Of a stretch of DNA of 64,000 nt, positions 21,670 through 34,185 are shown in pieces (position 1 is the stretch's first letter; every line of letters starts with the position of its first letter). The translations under genes were made by a program, and so were the position numbers. The notes under the pieces are model-generated. The model worked only from the letters and a program-made list of their open reading frames with translations, had not been told where the DNA came from and made no database searches. The stretch comes from Mikania micrantha (lineage: Eukaryota > Streptophyta > Magnoliopsida > Asterales > Asteraceae): the NCBI GenBank assembly GCA_009363875.1, contig CM018695.1, positions 67,640,907-67,704,906 of the forward strand, given 5' to 3'.

Positions 21670-24600
21670 TGTCACACCCCGAGCCGGCGGGATAGGATCG
21701 GTTGTCCCGGCGGGCGGAAGGTTCCCGGGGCGCGATATCATGAGTGATAATCGTGATGATCAGATTGTTTACATTGCACATGATATAAATGAGAAATGCT
21801 AAATATAATAGAATTACAAAGTTAAATTACATCAGTATTGTTTATAATTTAACAATGTAAATCTACCATCAACATCATAAATTTCTATCTTGTATTTACA
21901 CAAGATATACAAAATAAATTTGTATAATGATGTCTTCAAAAGTATGCAGGTCCAAAATGCTAAGCCTTCTATCTGAAGTCCTAGTCCAAAAGGAATAACT
22001 CCTTAGTTGACCTGTTCGTCACCTGAGAAGTCATGCAAAAATCAAGTCAACACATGGTTGGTGAGTTCATATAGTTAATAAATGAAAATGATTTGAAAAC
22101 CTCTTCCGGTAAAGACCCTAACCTCATTAACATCACCTGTATCATCCAGATCGGTATGCTTATATATAGGGCATACCCCTGGGTCAAGGCTACAACCCCG
22201 CCCAGACGCCATCCCACCACATACTAATCCGCATAGGACATTGATGTTAATGATAATTAAGCATTTTTACCTAACACACCTCTGATTTAGATTATGATTT
22301 CCCAAAACTTGATTTACCTTTGACTCTCTTGATTTTGAACATAGATACATGATTTCCCAAAATCAGTGATATTAGTAAATTGTCAACTATTTAATCAAAT
22401 AATTAAATAAAACATTTAAATACAACTAAGACATGATGATTGGGTATGGTTTTTACTCAATCAATTAGACTTAATTATTGGTGGTTGTCCAAGTTGTAAC
22501 CTCTCACACGTGACCCATACCAGGCATAACTCACAAGGAGTATACCTGGGCGTGACGGGATTTTAATGATGCCCATACAGCCTGAACCAAAGGTCTTCTG
22601 TACATGCGGGGACTTTAAGGATATCCTTTGATTCTTGATCTCTTGATTCTCTTGATTTTGACTTTGATATTGATTTCATTTGATAGTTCACGTTATTGCC
22701 CATATAGCCTGACTACAAGAGTCTTCTATACCTGAAGGGACTTTATGTGTGTTACATGTGGTCTTGATTCCCTATACAACTGACATCCACCTTATCTCGA
22801 ATATTAATGATTTCATTAGATTGTAATGATTTCATTATCTCAATGATTCACACACATTTATGATTTCTGATTCCTTGAGTCTCTTGATCTTGATCTTTTG
22901 AATTCCCATGATTCACAATGATATATGATTCTTGATTCTGATTTATTTGTTCTCTGATCCCACACTGAATTAGATTCCTTTTGAGTATGATCTTTTGATT
23001 TAGTTCCCCTTGATTTCACTTTGAATTTAGATTCTTGAATTTGAACTTGATGGACTAAGGGTTTGATTTGAGTTTAGAATTAAAGTATTACTCATAAGAG
23101 TAATTTAATTAACTTGATAATTTGATCTGTTTAATAATTTACTAGACAGGAGTCTAGAAGTATCAACAAACATATATATGTAAAAACATATAATAAATAA
23201 AGCATTTAAATAAACAGTTTAAATAAAAACAGTTTACGCATGCTTCTCAGCCCCGCGTTTTAAAAACGAAAATGTTTAGAAAAGGGGCAATGAACTCACC
23301 TGTGTTGCTCTGTACTGAATCACAAAAGATAATGCGCGCTCCTTGAATGTTGTTTATGTATCTTTAGCACCTGAGTTGTTTTAAGACAGTTTCGAATACG
23401 ATAAGTACTTATAATAACGTCGTAACTAGAGTTTGGTCTCGGTGCGCACTACGTGTCCTAGATTACGAATGTGTTTCTAAAATTCTTTCTATCTAACTAA
23501 CTTATTACCCATTAATAATCCAAATCCCTTAACTCATTCTCCTAATTTTCTTTGCATTAAAATGTTAACATGTTGAGTTTAACATTTCATGAAATCATTT
23601 AATTTAATTTGCAACATATAACTAAACATGATGGACTTGGGTTGATCCCATTGGAGCAACCTTGAACCCATTTTTAGTCTTCAATGTTCCCATTATTCTT
23701 TTATTTACTCATTGCATAATCCATATGATTTAACCCATCTTAATTGATATAACTCCCATGACCATTTAAAATAAATTTAGTTTTTCCCCAAAGTTGGTTT
23801 GCATGGCATTAATAATCCTAGTGTATTCACCATGCACACACATACTTGATTGACTTCCATGCACGCACACAATATCCATATACCATGCATGAAATCATGT
23901 AGTCCAAACCTTAGCCAACCCTAAACTTCCCGACCGAACCATTCTGTTTCACCGAATGAAAGTTGGCCCGAATGATTAGGGTCGAATGGGCCTTTAGGTT
24001 GGGACGAATGGGCTTGGCCGTATGAGGTTGATGACTATCGAATAATCATTGTCGAATGAGTGCTGCTTGGGCTTCGAATGAGATCATGGCCGAAAGGCTT
24101 GATTCGGCGAATAGGTTGGGTTCGAATGGGGCTAAGCCGAATGAGGTAGGCCGATCGAATGAGTGCTGGTCATTCGGCGTATGAGGAATGCACCTCATTC
24201 GGCGAATGAGGTTATGTTCATTCGTGAGGCTGAACTTGGCCATTCGGCCGTTCGTTCTTGACCAGTGCAGCACCCCAAAATTTGAGCTTTAGTTCCTCAA
24301 ATGACTTATCACTTGTTCCTACTTCGTTCTAAGTGATCTTGATGTGTTTCCTAAGGCTTGAAAAGGGTGTAAAGCCGATTATAAGGTGACCGATCAAAGG
24401 GTTTTAAAAACCCTAAAAATCGTAACAAAAACCATGATCTTACCCCGATTTGGCTGGATAAAAACGCAGATCTTTTGTACTTTCGTGATCTACAAGTGAT
24501 AGTGACGATTTTGACACCAAGAACACACGAAATGGTTGAGATTCGAGTGAGAAATCTTAGAGAGATGTTGTAGAATTCTAGAGAGAGAGCTTGAGGAGAG

Positions 24601-25336
24601 GGGTGACGAAAATTTGGGGATAAAATCTGGTTGGTGGTGGTTGTTAACACCATCAATGCCTCATTAAATGAGGGGTAAATACCGGGTTTCGTTCGGGTTC
24701 GTTCGGTTTCGCGTGGTTTCGCGTAGAATTGCCAGTTTCTCGTCGTTTTCGTAACGAAACGACTCGGTTTTAAAATAGGATTATAAAATTTATTTTAGCT
24801 TGTGATTCCTAATAAATTATCTAAATAACTTTTAATTATTTAATTTACAAGATATTTATTTAACGTTTAAATTGAATCGCGCGGATTTGTTCGAATCGTC
24901 ACCCGATCAAACACGACGATAACTACACTTTTCAATATTGTTTTCTAATTATTGAATATCATTCAGAACGTTAAACTTTCAGATTTATTCGTACAGATCG
25001 TCACCTATACGAATAATCCGTCGGTTTAGCATTCACGTAACGACATTCGTGTTGTTTTGTTCTGTAATCCTCACATACGTTTATACATAATAAAATCCTA
25101 ACAAATAAATCACATGATAGTTCTGTGTTGCCAGATAATTATCTGACTAAAAAAAACTATTGTTCTGAACTGATTTTTCTGAAATGACTATAAATTCACT
25201 GTTTTGATAATCTGAAATGGTACTGAAACTCAATATGAATATGAAATACACTGAATTATATAAGATTTGTACCTGATTACTGTTCACGTACTGTAGAGAT
25301 CACTGTTCCGGTGACGTTTCCGGCACTGATGTTACA
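21670..25336 (-). repeat. 5' LTR of the Tekay element (right)
   Basis: 3667 bp with the same termini as the other LTRs. It has private changes such as 'gaaccaaagg', 'taccccg' and 'gatcttttg', and lacks the 51-bp and 11-bp segments of the left LTR, as the solo LTR does. This is the LTR expected to drive element transcription. Confidence 0.95.
22159..22169 (-). promoter_or_regulatory. Putative TATA box driving the Tekay element
   Basis: CTATATATAAG on the minus strand, about 490 bp upstream of the LTR edge and the primer-binding site. That would give a repeat-U5 leader of about 450 bp. Conserved in the other LTR copies and in the unrelated solo LTR. Confidence 0.5.
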
Positions 25337-26337
25337 CTAAATAGCTTAGAACCGGCTAAATCTCAAGTTCGACTAACAATACACAAAAACCCTCTTTTCC
25401 ATATTTTTCAATCGATTGTACCTCGTTTTTGGCCGGGTGAAAGCTCAGATCCGTGGTATCTTCTTGTAGAGGACGTCAAGGGCTACGCGTGGACACCAAG
25501 AACGCACGATTTGGCCAAGAAACGAGCAAGATACGCGCGTTTGAAGCTTGAAATCTTTAGAGAGAGAGAGGATGCGGAAATATGGGTTTAGAGAGAGAAA
25601 GGGATGAACATAAATGAGGGAAAAGCCTTCTTCAAGGCTTTTATACTACTAGTGGTATTCGGGTTCGTTTCTGTTGTTCGACTAGCGTTTTCGTCGCATT
25701 TCCGGAACGTTACGCGTAATTTAATTGTTTTAAATAAAAGGATTGATATTTTCTTCTCAAATGATGAGTTTCAAAATTGTAAAACGTAAAATAAGATATT
25801 TTACTTATTTTTACTTGTTCGTTCAAAAACCGACCGTTAAACGAATACAATTACGTGTATACCCGCAATCGCGTACGTTTTTCGATCGTATTATTTATTT
25901 ATTATCGTTCACTCGTAATTATAAGTTCAACATTCGTATCATTATGGATCGTCACCCATAACTATACTCAGTCTCGCTTACGTATTACGATTTTGTTTGA
26001 TTAATTTGTTTGTCATACTATTTGTCATAACACTACGCACTAACACTATCCCATTACACCGAACGCAGTATATGTATAGGGCATACCCCAGAGTCCAGCT
26101 ACCTGCCTTATCTGACGCCATCCCACCACTGTTTCGATATAATACGATACTGTTCTTGCCTAGCGTAATCGACTGTAAATAAATAATACATATTTGTTCC
26201 TAATTAAAGAATTCCTATAACACACAAACACATTCATGAACACTTGAATCACACTGTAAATACTGAATCAAATACATATTGTACTAACACTGTTTATGAC
26301 TGCTATGACTATATGCACAGATGTTATATCGGTTCAG
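25337..26337. mobile_element. Old LTR-like sequence right of the full element (copy 2)
   Basis: Counterpart of 5942-6942, starting with the right CTAAA target duplication. Same module set and same lack of recognisable coding content. Confidence 0.5.
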
Positions 26338-27840
26338 TTTATAAACGTGCCGAGCAAGAGCCAACAGTGGCGGACCTAGAAAATTTTTTTATGGGGGTCG
26401 GAAATTTTTTCTAGATAATTATTTGTCGTTAAATATTTTTTTATTGGACCAATTCAAACGAGGTCGGGTCGGATCATACAAAAAAGTGATGAAACTAATT
26501 TAAACCACAAAGACATAATAAAAGTACTTCAAATAATCTCGTTGACTAGGATGAACGATGACATGATAAAATTAGTATTATTTTCGCATAATTCAATTGA
26601 AGACTATTCGAATCAATAAATTCAAGATTTAACTATATTTTATTTTGAAAAATTGTTTCATATTACCTAAATATATACAAAGTATACACAAATCAACTAA
26701 GTTTCTAATCATGCTAACAAGTTTCAATTATTCAAATTGTACAATAATCATTTAATTTATAAATTTTGGCGTATACAAGTTAGTTACTGTTCCAGTTTAT
26801 TTTCTGAGAGGAACTGAACATAAATTATGATAGTTAAATTCAATCACTTAATATACAAATTGTGTATTATTACTTTTTTAAAGTTGGGCTATGAGTGGTT
26901 AGGTATTGAGTTGAATTATAAATTGCTAATTGGGTTTAATCATAGGTAATGCATATTGCGTTATTTGGGGTACTATATTATAAGTTTTGGTTTTAAAATG
27001 GTTTTAGAATGAACTTTATTGGAGCCGTCAATTTTTATGGGGGTCGGGGGAAATTTTTCTTCGGAGTCGGTCGAGATTGGATCCTATATATAATATTAAA
27101 AATAAAAAGTTCATGGGGGTCGGTCGACCCTCATCTCTATATGGTGGGTACGCCCCTGTGAGCCAATGTAAGCTCGCTCGGATAGTCGCTCGGTTGGCTC
27201 GCTCAGTTGGCTCATTGGCTAAAGTATAACTGAATTATATATATATATATATATATAATATTTTATTAATGTATAACTAATATAATTTTTTCATATTTAA
27301 ACTACTTTCATAAGACCCAATATCCAAATAGGCATACACCCAATACTTAAAAATTTAAATCTACTTCTGGGATCCATTTGTTTCACCAATACTCAGCCAT
27401 TTGTTTACTCCCAACCGCGATTTTTTTACTTAGACTAGTATGGATGTTTGGATGTGTGTTTAGAAGTTTACACTACTTGGATTATGTTTTGAAAAATTTT
27501 TGTCATTGCTTGAGATTATTGCTACCAAAAATGGCTTCCTAGCTTCCTTTAATCTTAAATTTGATTGTTTGTGGTTTAGGATTATTAGCTGCTAATGTGA
27601 GGATTGGTATGTAACTATAATAAACAATTAGATGGCAGTTGGTAGTTACTCATAGCATTAAATTTTATTAAACCGAGCAAAACCGAACCAAGCCGAGCCG
27701 CTCGGTTTTAAAACTAGCCGAGCAACGAGCAAAACATTTGGCTCAATTCTGCAACTCCGAACCAAGCCGAGCCGCTCGTTTGAAAACGAGCTGAGCACGA
27801 GCATACCATTGCTCGGTTCGGTTCGGCTCGTGAACAACCC
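26338..27840 (-). repeat. CCGAGC-rich TIR-element fragment (copy 2)
   Basis: Counterpart of 6943-8447, with a shorter (TA)n run. Interrupted by the hAT at 26365-27158. Confidence 0.6.
26365..27158. mobile_element. Non-autonomous hAT element, 794 bp (copy 2)
   Basis: Counterpart of 6970-7763 and the same length, with the same near-duplicate 8-bp flanks. The shared position shows it was in place before the segmental duplication. Confidence 0.8.
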
Positions 27841-29483
27841 TACACAGGGTACAACAACCGAAACATTTTGTGTACTGCCGGGATTAACCTAGCACCTGAT
27901 AAAGATATCTTAAACAAGAGCTTGAAGAGTTGAGAAAGTTGAAAATTCTTCAAAGTTTGTGTGAGATGGTATGCAGTATTCTTTTCAACCAAAAAACAAG
28001 ACACCAATTGTCTTGTATTTATACTTCAAGATGGTGATTTCAAGAGTCTTGACATAATACATATAATCAATACATGTAATTTGGAAAGTCTTTACATAAC
28101 ATATATGATCAATACAAGTAATTTGAAGAGTCTTGATTTAATTAAGTAATATGAATAGTTTTGATTTTAATTCATATTAAATTTGATAATTACTGAAGTA
28201 ATTCAAATTTCCAGTACATGCATGTGTTCATGTTCGTACGGTTCGTTTACATGCCTATTTACGTGCTCTAGAAACACACCATGTGCACCTAGAACCCTTT
28301 ATTTATTGGAATACATAGATATGGAACTTGATTTTTTAGTATTTTTCAAAAATTGACATAGAATGTCAATTGAGTAAATTATATATATATGGACGCTCGT
28401 GAACTCTACACACTCCAAATGAATTATCATCCGTTGAAATTCATCAAGATTAAATCATGACCCCTTATATTAGGTCGTTACATCAATTATGTGGCAGTTT
28501 TTTGCGGTTTAAAATTGAAAAAATTAATTAATTTACTAAAAAACATTACAACAAAGACAGAACTAATTAACAACAGTTGTGAAATATGGATTGTGTAAAT
28601 CTTTCTATTACAACAAACAAAAATCTTTTTGCCTCCTATCAAATTTTCATGTTCATATTTTCACTTGTCACTTTTGTATCATCCTACTCAATCCACTCTC
28701 TTATTAATTATATATTATCTTTTCTAATAAATAATTATACTATTAATGATTATAATATTATATGCATTTTTTATGCTGGAAAATAGTTTTTGATAAATTA
28801 AAAATCAAATATTTTTTTTAAAAAAACACACTTTAATAAAAGTTTATATGAAAAAAAGATCAGCTAAAAAACAATTTAAAAAAATAATAAAATAAACTAT
28901 AAATCATAGTTTTTCAATAATGTGTTTTTTTAATAAACAAATGATGCTTCTTTTAGCAAAATATTTAAAAAGTAATTATTTTAAAATCAAAAGTTATAAA
29001 AATGAGAAGGAAAATAACATATTTAGTTAAATCTTTTGAATGATATTTTCAAATTGAGTCAATTAATTTTAATAATTATATAAATTGTACATTATTTTCT
29101 TGATTTATAATAAATAGTTTGAAACAAAAAAGTAAGTGAAGTTTTTAACATCAGTTAGTTTAAAAATCATTACTGCTACAAATTAAAAAAAGTCAAGTAT
29201 TATTTCATTAGTTATTAAAAATTTTACTTATTTTTTTCTCACTTAAAATACTTATTAATACGTATTTTAATCAATTTAAATCAAAATATCATTTTATAAT
29301 ATTAGAATTTTATTACTATTTATTTAATATTTTATATTTAATCCGTGTAATACGCATAGTAATAATATAATTACTATATATACAACCATCAAATGCAATC
29401 ATTTGATGTAAACAGTAATAATATTTATTTAAATATTATTCTTTTAAATTAATATGTAATAGTTTGATAAATGTTATCCATTG
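27841..29483. other. AT-rich intergenic sequence, no gene seen (copy 2)
   Basis: Counterpart of 8448-10089. The frames at 27961-28149 and 28586-28786 repeat those of copy 1 exactly, but only because the duplication is young; they show no domain. Confidence 0.6.
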
Positions 29484-29532
29484 TACGGCTAGATGAGATG
29501 GAAACCTGTGGTCCCTTATGTAGCCTGCTTAG

Positions 29533-29810
29533 CAATGTTTTCAAACCCGGACCGGACCGGTCGGTCGGATCGGGATTCGGAGAGGTAACCGGTCCGGTTC
29601 TACGTTCAAAACCGTTTATGGGTGAACCGGCCGGTCGGACCGGTAATTGAACTGGTTTTTATAATTTTTTTATTTTTTTTATTTTTTTTGATTATATATA
29701 TATATATATATTTATAAAATGTTTATAAAATCATCTGGTTTTTAAATCCGGTCCGACCTCTCACCGGTAAGGAGACCGGTTCGATGTCCAGTCCGATTCT
29801 GAAAACATTG
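29533..29810. mobile_element. hAT-type MITE, 278 bp (copy 2)
   Basis: Counterpart of 10139-10418, flanked by CTGCTTAG on both sides, 2 bp shorter through simple-repeat length changes. It sits inside the SINE-head sequence at 29484-29845. Confidence 0.85.
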
Positions 29811-30035
29811 CTGCTTAGCCTTGCCCCGTGTTCGAATCTCGCCCTAGACAAGTTATTTTTTGGTTTGTTTCATAATTTTTCATCTATAAGAAAAAAATTT
29901 GATAACCTTTTTTAAGTTAAATAATTAAAATTAAAAGGTTCAAACATGAGAAGGAGAGATAATTTATGGATTATCCGGTTTCATTTGATCTAAAGATATG
30001 GTCTCACGGCGGTCGAGGAATCGACTTTGGCTACA

Positions 30036-30672
30036 TCGACCGGTTCACTGTGGTCAACACGAGAAGATCCTCTATCGTTAAAAAAATTATTAAATACCAC
30101 TTCTAATTCAATGATACTAATTAAAAAATAATAGTAGTTATATACTTGTTTATTTTTATGTTTCATATTTCTTGCGATTAACACTTGCTTTTGTAATGAT
30201 TCAGTGTATTGTTTTAGGACGAGCTAATTAATACCCGTTATGACCTTTTTTTGGTATGTGTTTGATATTCATGATGTTGTTAGCGCCATCGTGATCAGAT
30301 ACCCATCACAACAGAGTGATATGACTTAATTTTTTTTTTTGTAGAATTTTAATTGAGTAGAATATCGTGTTATCTTCTGTTCAATACGAGATTAACTAAG
30401 ATATGCATTTGTCGGGGGCGAGTAAATAATAACTAAGATCTGCATGACTTATGCACACTTGCATAAATTGAACTTTAACGCAAAAAAATAAAAAAAATTA
30501 AATAAATAAATAATTTTACAACAACCAAATCCATATTAATATATATTTATTAATACTGAACTTAATAAATAGTAACTTATAAAGAAAAAAAGCACGATAT
30601 TATGAAAGTTAAAACTGAACTTAATGAGTAGTAACTTGTAAAGAAAGAAGCAAGATATTATGAAAGAAATAA
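30036..30672. other. Unique AT-rich sequence beyond the duplication, no gene seen
   Basis: Single-copy in the window. There is a small local direct repeat ('aactgaacttaat(a/g)a(a/g)tagtaactt' near 30555 and 30610). The 64-codon minus-strand frame at 29990-30184 crosses the duplication edge and has no recognisable domain. Confidence 0.5.
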
Positions 30673-31126
30673 TCTATCTATTATAATAAATCAAAGTTTC
30701 TAGGGACACATGGTGTGATTAAAGAGCCTCTCAACTTTGATTTGTCCGCCTCTCTTTTATTAAATACACCTCATATTAAATATAATAATATTAAATATAA
30801 AATACTTTGTTTTACATTTTTAAACTAAGAAACATATTTTATAATACATAAAAATATATTAATATTAAAAAAACACATTTTAAATATCCAACTTATTATA
30901 AAATATACAATTTTTAAAAATAGTATTTTAAAAATAATAAAGAAACAAAAAAATTATTGTTTAAAAAATAATATAATTATTTTATTACTAAAATTATTAA
31001 ATTATACAAAATTTTAGCCATATTTTATATTAAAAAAATCTTATATTATCTATATTTTCATTAATGATTGTTTATTATATTTTTATCATTCGATCAGCCC
31101 GTATAATACACGGGGTGCTAACCTAG
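30673..31126 (+). mobile_element. Non-autonomous Helitron, 454 bp
   Basis: Starts TCTATCTATTATAATAAA after an A. Ends with a CCCGT...ACGGG stem-loop, a short spacer and CTAG followed by T (31127). These are the expected Helitron hallmarks: 5' TC, 3' hairpin, CTRR, insertion between A and T, no target duplication. AT-rich interior with no helicase frame. Confidence 0.75.
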
Positions 31127-31714
31127 TATGCATTATACATAGCATTCTATATGCTTACAAATGGATAAATGCAATTTTTGTTTGTTTAATTGTTAAAATA
31201 CTCTTTCGGTGCAACGGTAAGACGCTAGAGTGTAGAGTTATGTGTTATCGGTTAAATCCTTTTTTGTTAGATTTTTTTTTCAATTTGTTTTTTTCCCTTT
31301 CTTTTCTGAAATTGTTTTTCTTTTGTGTTAGTTTAATGCCTATATATGATATGTTTTGATATTCATGTGAAGGCTTTGATGATTGCGTCATAGAGATGTA
31401 TGCACGGGTTTTGTTGTTTGGGATGTTGATGAAATTTGTGACGAAACACCTCCGATGAAAAAACTAGTTATCTATAAATTTCTTGATCAAATTTTGTAAT
31501 TAAAAAACAATTCAGTGGTTATGTATAGTTGTCTTTTCTTGGTTTTCAGGTGTAAAATTTGTTAAAAAGATAGACGTTGTATTCAAAGGTAGGTATATTT
31601 TTTAGTTTCTTGGACTATATCGCCAGATCACTGTAATATGTTTTCGATCTATAATATTTTGATCTCCAAAACCAAATTTTTAAACATCATACATTTCTTT
31701 TAATATACTTAATC
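31127..31714. other. Intergenic, with a possible tRNA-like SINE head at 31200-31262
   Basis: 'ggtgcaacggtaagacg' (A-box-like) and 'atcggttaaatcc' (B-box-like) lie about 30 nt apart on the plus strand near 31207-31260, as in plant tRNA-derived SINEs. No tail or duplication was found. Nothing else recognised. Confidence 0.35.
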
Positions 31715-31722
31715 ATGTTAAT

Positions 31723-31865
31723 CACGGGCGAAGGTTTATTGAGACTGGGGGGGCCACCGCTCCCTGTTTTTTCGTGTAGTAGTGTAAATTTCCCAATACG
31801 TAGTGTAAAATTTTTTAAAAACCTTTATTTCGCCCCCCTGGAATTATGTTTAAGCTTCGCCACTG
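31723..31865. mobile_element. hAT MITE, 143 bp
   Basis: Ends CACGGGCGAAGG and ...CTTCGCCACTG (reverse complement CAGTGGCGAAG), with perfect 8-bp duplications ATGTTAAT at 31715-31722 and 31866-31873. Same terminal type as the hAT elements at 6970 and 55449. An apparent 82-codon frame over it is spurious. Confidence 0.85.
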
Positions 31866-31873
31866 ATGTTAAT

Positions 31874-32138
31874 GTTAATGTCACCTATGCAACATACATA
31901 ACGAATTTTGTAAAGACCCCACATCACATGGTCAAAATTCCTTCGAACAGTTTATACAATTAATCTGTCGTATCACAGGGAAAAATTTTTACTTGGTTGT
32001 TGACTGTTGACACCAACCTTTATGGTTTAACATAATTGTGGGTTAGTGACATAAGCACTTTTGTATAATTCTAAATAAATAATATTTGTTAACAGAACGA
32101 AAAATATGACAAAAAAAAAAGTATTTGTTAACAGAATA
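31874..32138. other. Intergenic sequence, nothing recognised
   Basis: Short AT-rich stretch between the hAT MITE and the Harbinger element. No repeat ends or coding signal. Confidence 0.5.
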
Positions 32139-32304
32139 TTAGGGGACTCGGAGTGGGATGCGGGAGAGAGCCGGGGAGAGCCGGGGAAAAAAGGGGCCGA
32201 CCGGGAACACCACCCCCCCGGTTTCGGGGTGGGGTAGTTCGGGATCACCACACCGATTCAAGCCGAACATGAGGGGTAAAAATCTAGCCGTTGCACAACG
32301 GCTG

Positions 32305-32335
<31 letters not shown>

Positions 32336-32478
32336 CCAAGACCGTTACAAAATTAAAAAAAAAAAAAAAAAAAAAACTAATTTTTATTCTATTTAAACAA
32401 CTCCAAAACAATCACAACTCACACTCTTTATCATTTTATTCTTTCATTCTTCACTCAAATTTTTTAAAGTTTAAAACA

Positions 32479-33866
32479 ATGGATCCATTTACGTTGGAGC
32501 TTCCCACATTTGAAAGTAAATCGTCAAGTTCAGAAGAAGACGAGATCAATCTCAAAAAACGAAACTTTGAGTTTTTGTCAACCATCGTCGCCACGAGTTT
32601 AAAAGAGTCTGCATCCACCGCATCCTCTTCGAGAAGGTATACACAATTTATTTAGTATAGTTGTTTTTTTATATTTTTTTTATTATATGTGTTTTACAAT
32701 ATATAAGTTACAATGTTTTTAAAAGGTATATATGTCGGGACGATCGTGCCGAATCACACAAGAGGCTTGTCGATCATTATTTTAACACCGAAACCAACCC
32801 AACATTCACCAATGAATTATTTGAAAGAAGATTTCGTTTGCCTAGAGATTTATTTTTGCGTATCGTAGACGATATTGAAATGAATTATCAATACTTTCAA
32901 ATATCGTTTGATGCAAGAGGTCATCAAAGTTTTACTGCACTTCAAAAGTGCACGTCCGCGATACGACAATTAGCATACGGTAACGCTCCAGATGCTCTTG
33001 ATGAGTATTTACAAATGTATGAAAGAACGTCGCGTGAAAGCCTCGATCATTTTTGTGACGGTGTTATTTCTTTGTATGCAAAAGAATTTCTTCGAAAACC
33101 CACTTACAATGATGTTCAGTTGCTATACCAAGCGCATTCTGAAAGACACAAATTCCCGGGGATGTTGGGAAGTATAGATTGTACGCATTGGGTTTGGAAG
33201 AATTGTCCGATTGAATGGCGCGGACAATACACACGGGGTGATTACAAGGTTCCGACGGTGATGCTTGAAGCGGTGGCATCACAAGACACTTGGTTTTGGC
33301 ATGCTTTCTTTGGACCTCCCGGCTCGAACAATGACCTCAACGTTCTTGATCGTTCGTATGTTTTCAGCAACATACTTGATGGATCAGCTCCAAAGTGCCC
33401 GTTTATGGTTAACGGCGTCGAATACAAGCTTGGATATTATCTTGGTGATGGGATTTATCCTAGTTGGGCAACTATAGTGAAATCGTTGCAGCATCCTCCC
33501 GAAAATGATTTAAAACGTCGTCGATTCAAGAGAGCACAAGAAGCTGCACGAAAAGATGTTGAAAGAGCTTTCGGTGTTTTGAAGGGAAGATGGAATATAT
33601 TGCATCGTCCCGTAAAACAAATGCATCCACGAAGTTTACGAAAAATTATGTATGCTTGTATCATTCTACACAATATGATTTTAAAATGGAATGGGTCAGC
33701 AATATCACCAGAACACATAGAGGACCCTCCTAGCGATGAACAGCCCGAAGAAGACATTCTTTATCAGCTACGATCAAGAACAACGCACGAAAATCTTCGA
33801 GCCGACCTTATCGAGCATTTGGAGCATTTATCGCAACAATATCAAGCCAATAACCCTAATAATTAG
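32479..33866 (+). CDS. PIF/Harbinger transposase (DDE, HARBI1-like), two exons
   Basis: Nuclease that would cut and integrate the element. The best model is exon 1 at 32479-32636, an 89-bp intron with GT-AG ends (32637-32725) and exon 2 at 32726-33866, giving 432 residues. The splice restores a reading frame through ...SSSRR-YICRDDRAESHKRL, so the open upstream part of the second frame is intron, not protein. The sequence matches the plant transposon-protein/HARBI1-like family: GSIDCTHW with D204, SNNDLNVL with D256, and DVERAFGVLKGRW with E332 supply the DDE triad; D294 in GDGIYPSW is also conserved in the family. The N-terminal 50 residues are Ser/acid-rich. No stop or frameshift within either exon. 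It lies inside the TTA-flanked element. Activity normally needs a Myb-like partner, which would have to come from elsewhere. Confidence 0.92.
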
Positions 33867-34070
33867 TATTTTCATTTAATGTAATATCTTTTTAATTTAA
33901 TTGTTTAGGTTGTACTCTTTTTTTTTGTACTCTTTTTTTTTTGTTGTATTTTTATTTTTTTTGTTGTATTTTTTTTTAGTTGTATTTTTTTTTTATTTTA
34001 AATTTAATGAATCTTTTTTTATTTTATTATATTTGTTGTTAAAATAATTAATTAAAAATAAGATTTGAAA

Positions 34071-34185
34071 ATGGGGAAAAGTGGGGAAAAGTGGGACGAC
34101 ACCGTGCAAAATGGGGAAAAGTGGGGAAAAGTGGGGAAAGCTGATGTGGCGCTGATGTGGCAACGGGGAAAAGTGGGGAAAAGTG
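34071..34185 (+). repeat. GGGGAAAAGT minisatellite in the Harbinger 3' end
   Basis: Seven or so degenerate copies of 'ggggaaaagt', interrupted by 'gacgacaccgtgcaaa' and 'gctgatgtggc' twice. The reverse complement of the same pattern is in the MITE at 43416-43738, so it belongs to the element's subterminal region. Confidence 0.7.

Larger units (their letters stand above)
13058..25336 (-). mobile_element. Full-length Tekay-type Ty3/gypsy retrotransposon
   Basis: 12,279 bp on the minus strand with perfect 5-bp duplications CTAAA at 13053-13057 and 25337-25341. All the structural parts are visible: two LTRs, an iMet-type primer-binding site, one uninterrupted gag-pol frame with a C-terminal chromodomain, and a polypurine tract. 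By eye the LTRs differ by roughly 14 substitutions plus a few indels over 3.67 kb (about 0.4%), so the insertion is recent. Nothing seen would stop autonomous transposition. The Tekay (Del) assignment rests on the domain order and the chromodomain, from family knowledge; a tree would settle it. Confidence 0.95.
10644..30035 (+). repeat. Tandem segmental duplication, copy 2
   Basis: Direct repeat of copy 1, longer by about 8.6 kb. That is accounted for by one LTR plus the retrotransposon interior (8546 bp) and small indels. Identity with copy 1 stops at 30035, after the shared 'ttggctaca'; copy 1 then reads 'aacaat' and copy 2 'tcgacc'. The first 142 bp (10644-10785) are the presumed unit start and resemble part of the LTR at 44139-50577 (shared 'aggtttgtcaaacct'), so the left breakpoint falls inside an old LTR-like sequence. 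Confidence 0.92.

Noticed and set aside
24351..24656. 101-codon minus-strand frame in the right LTR
   Set aside because: Absent as an open frame from the other two LTR copies despite near identity, so not maintained.
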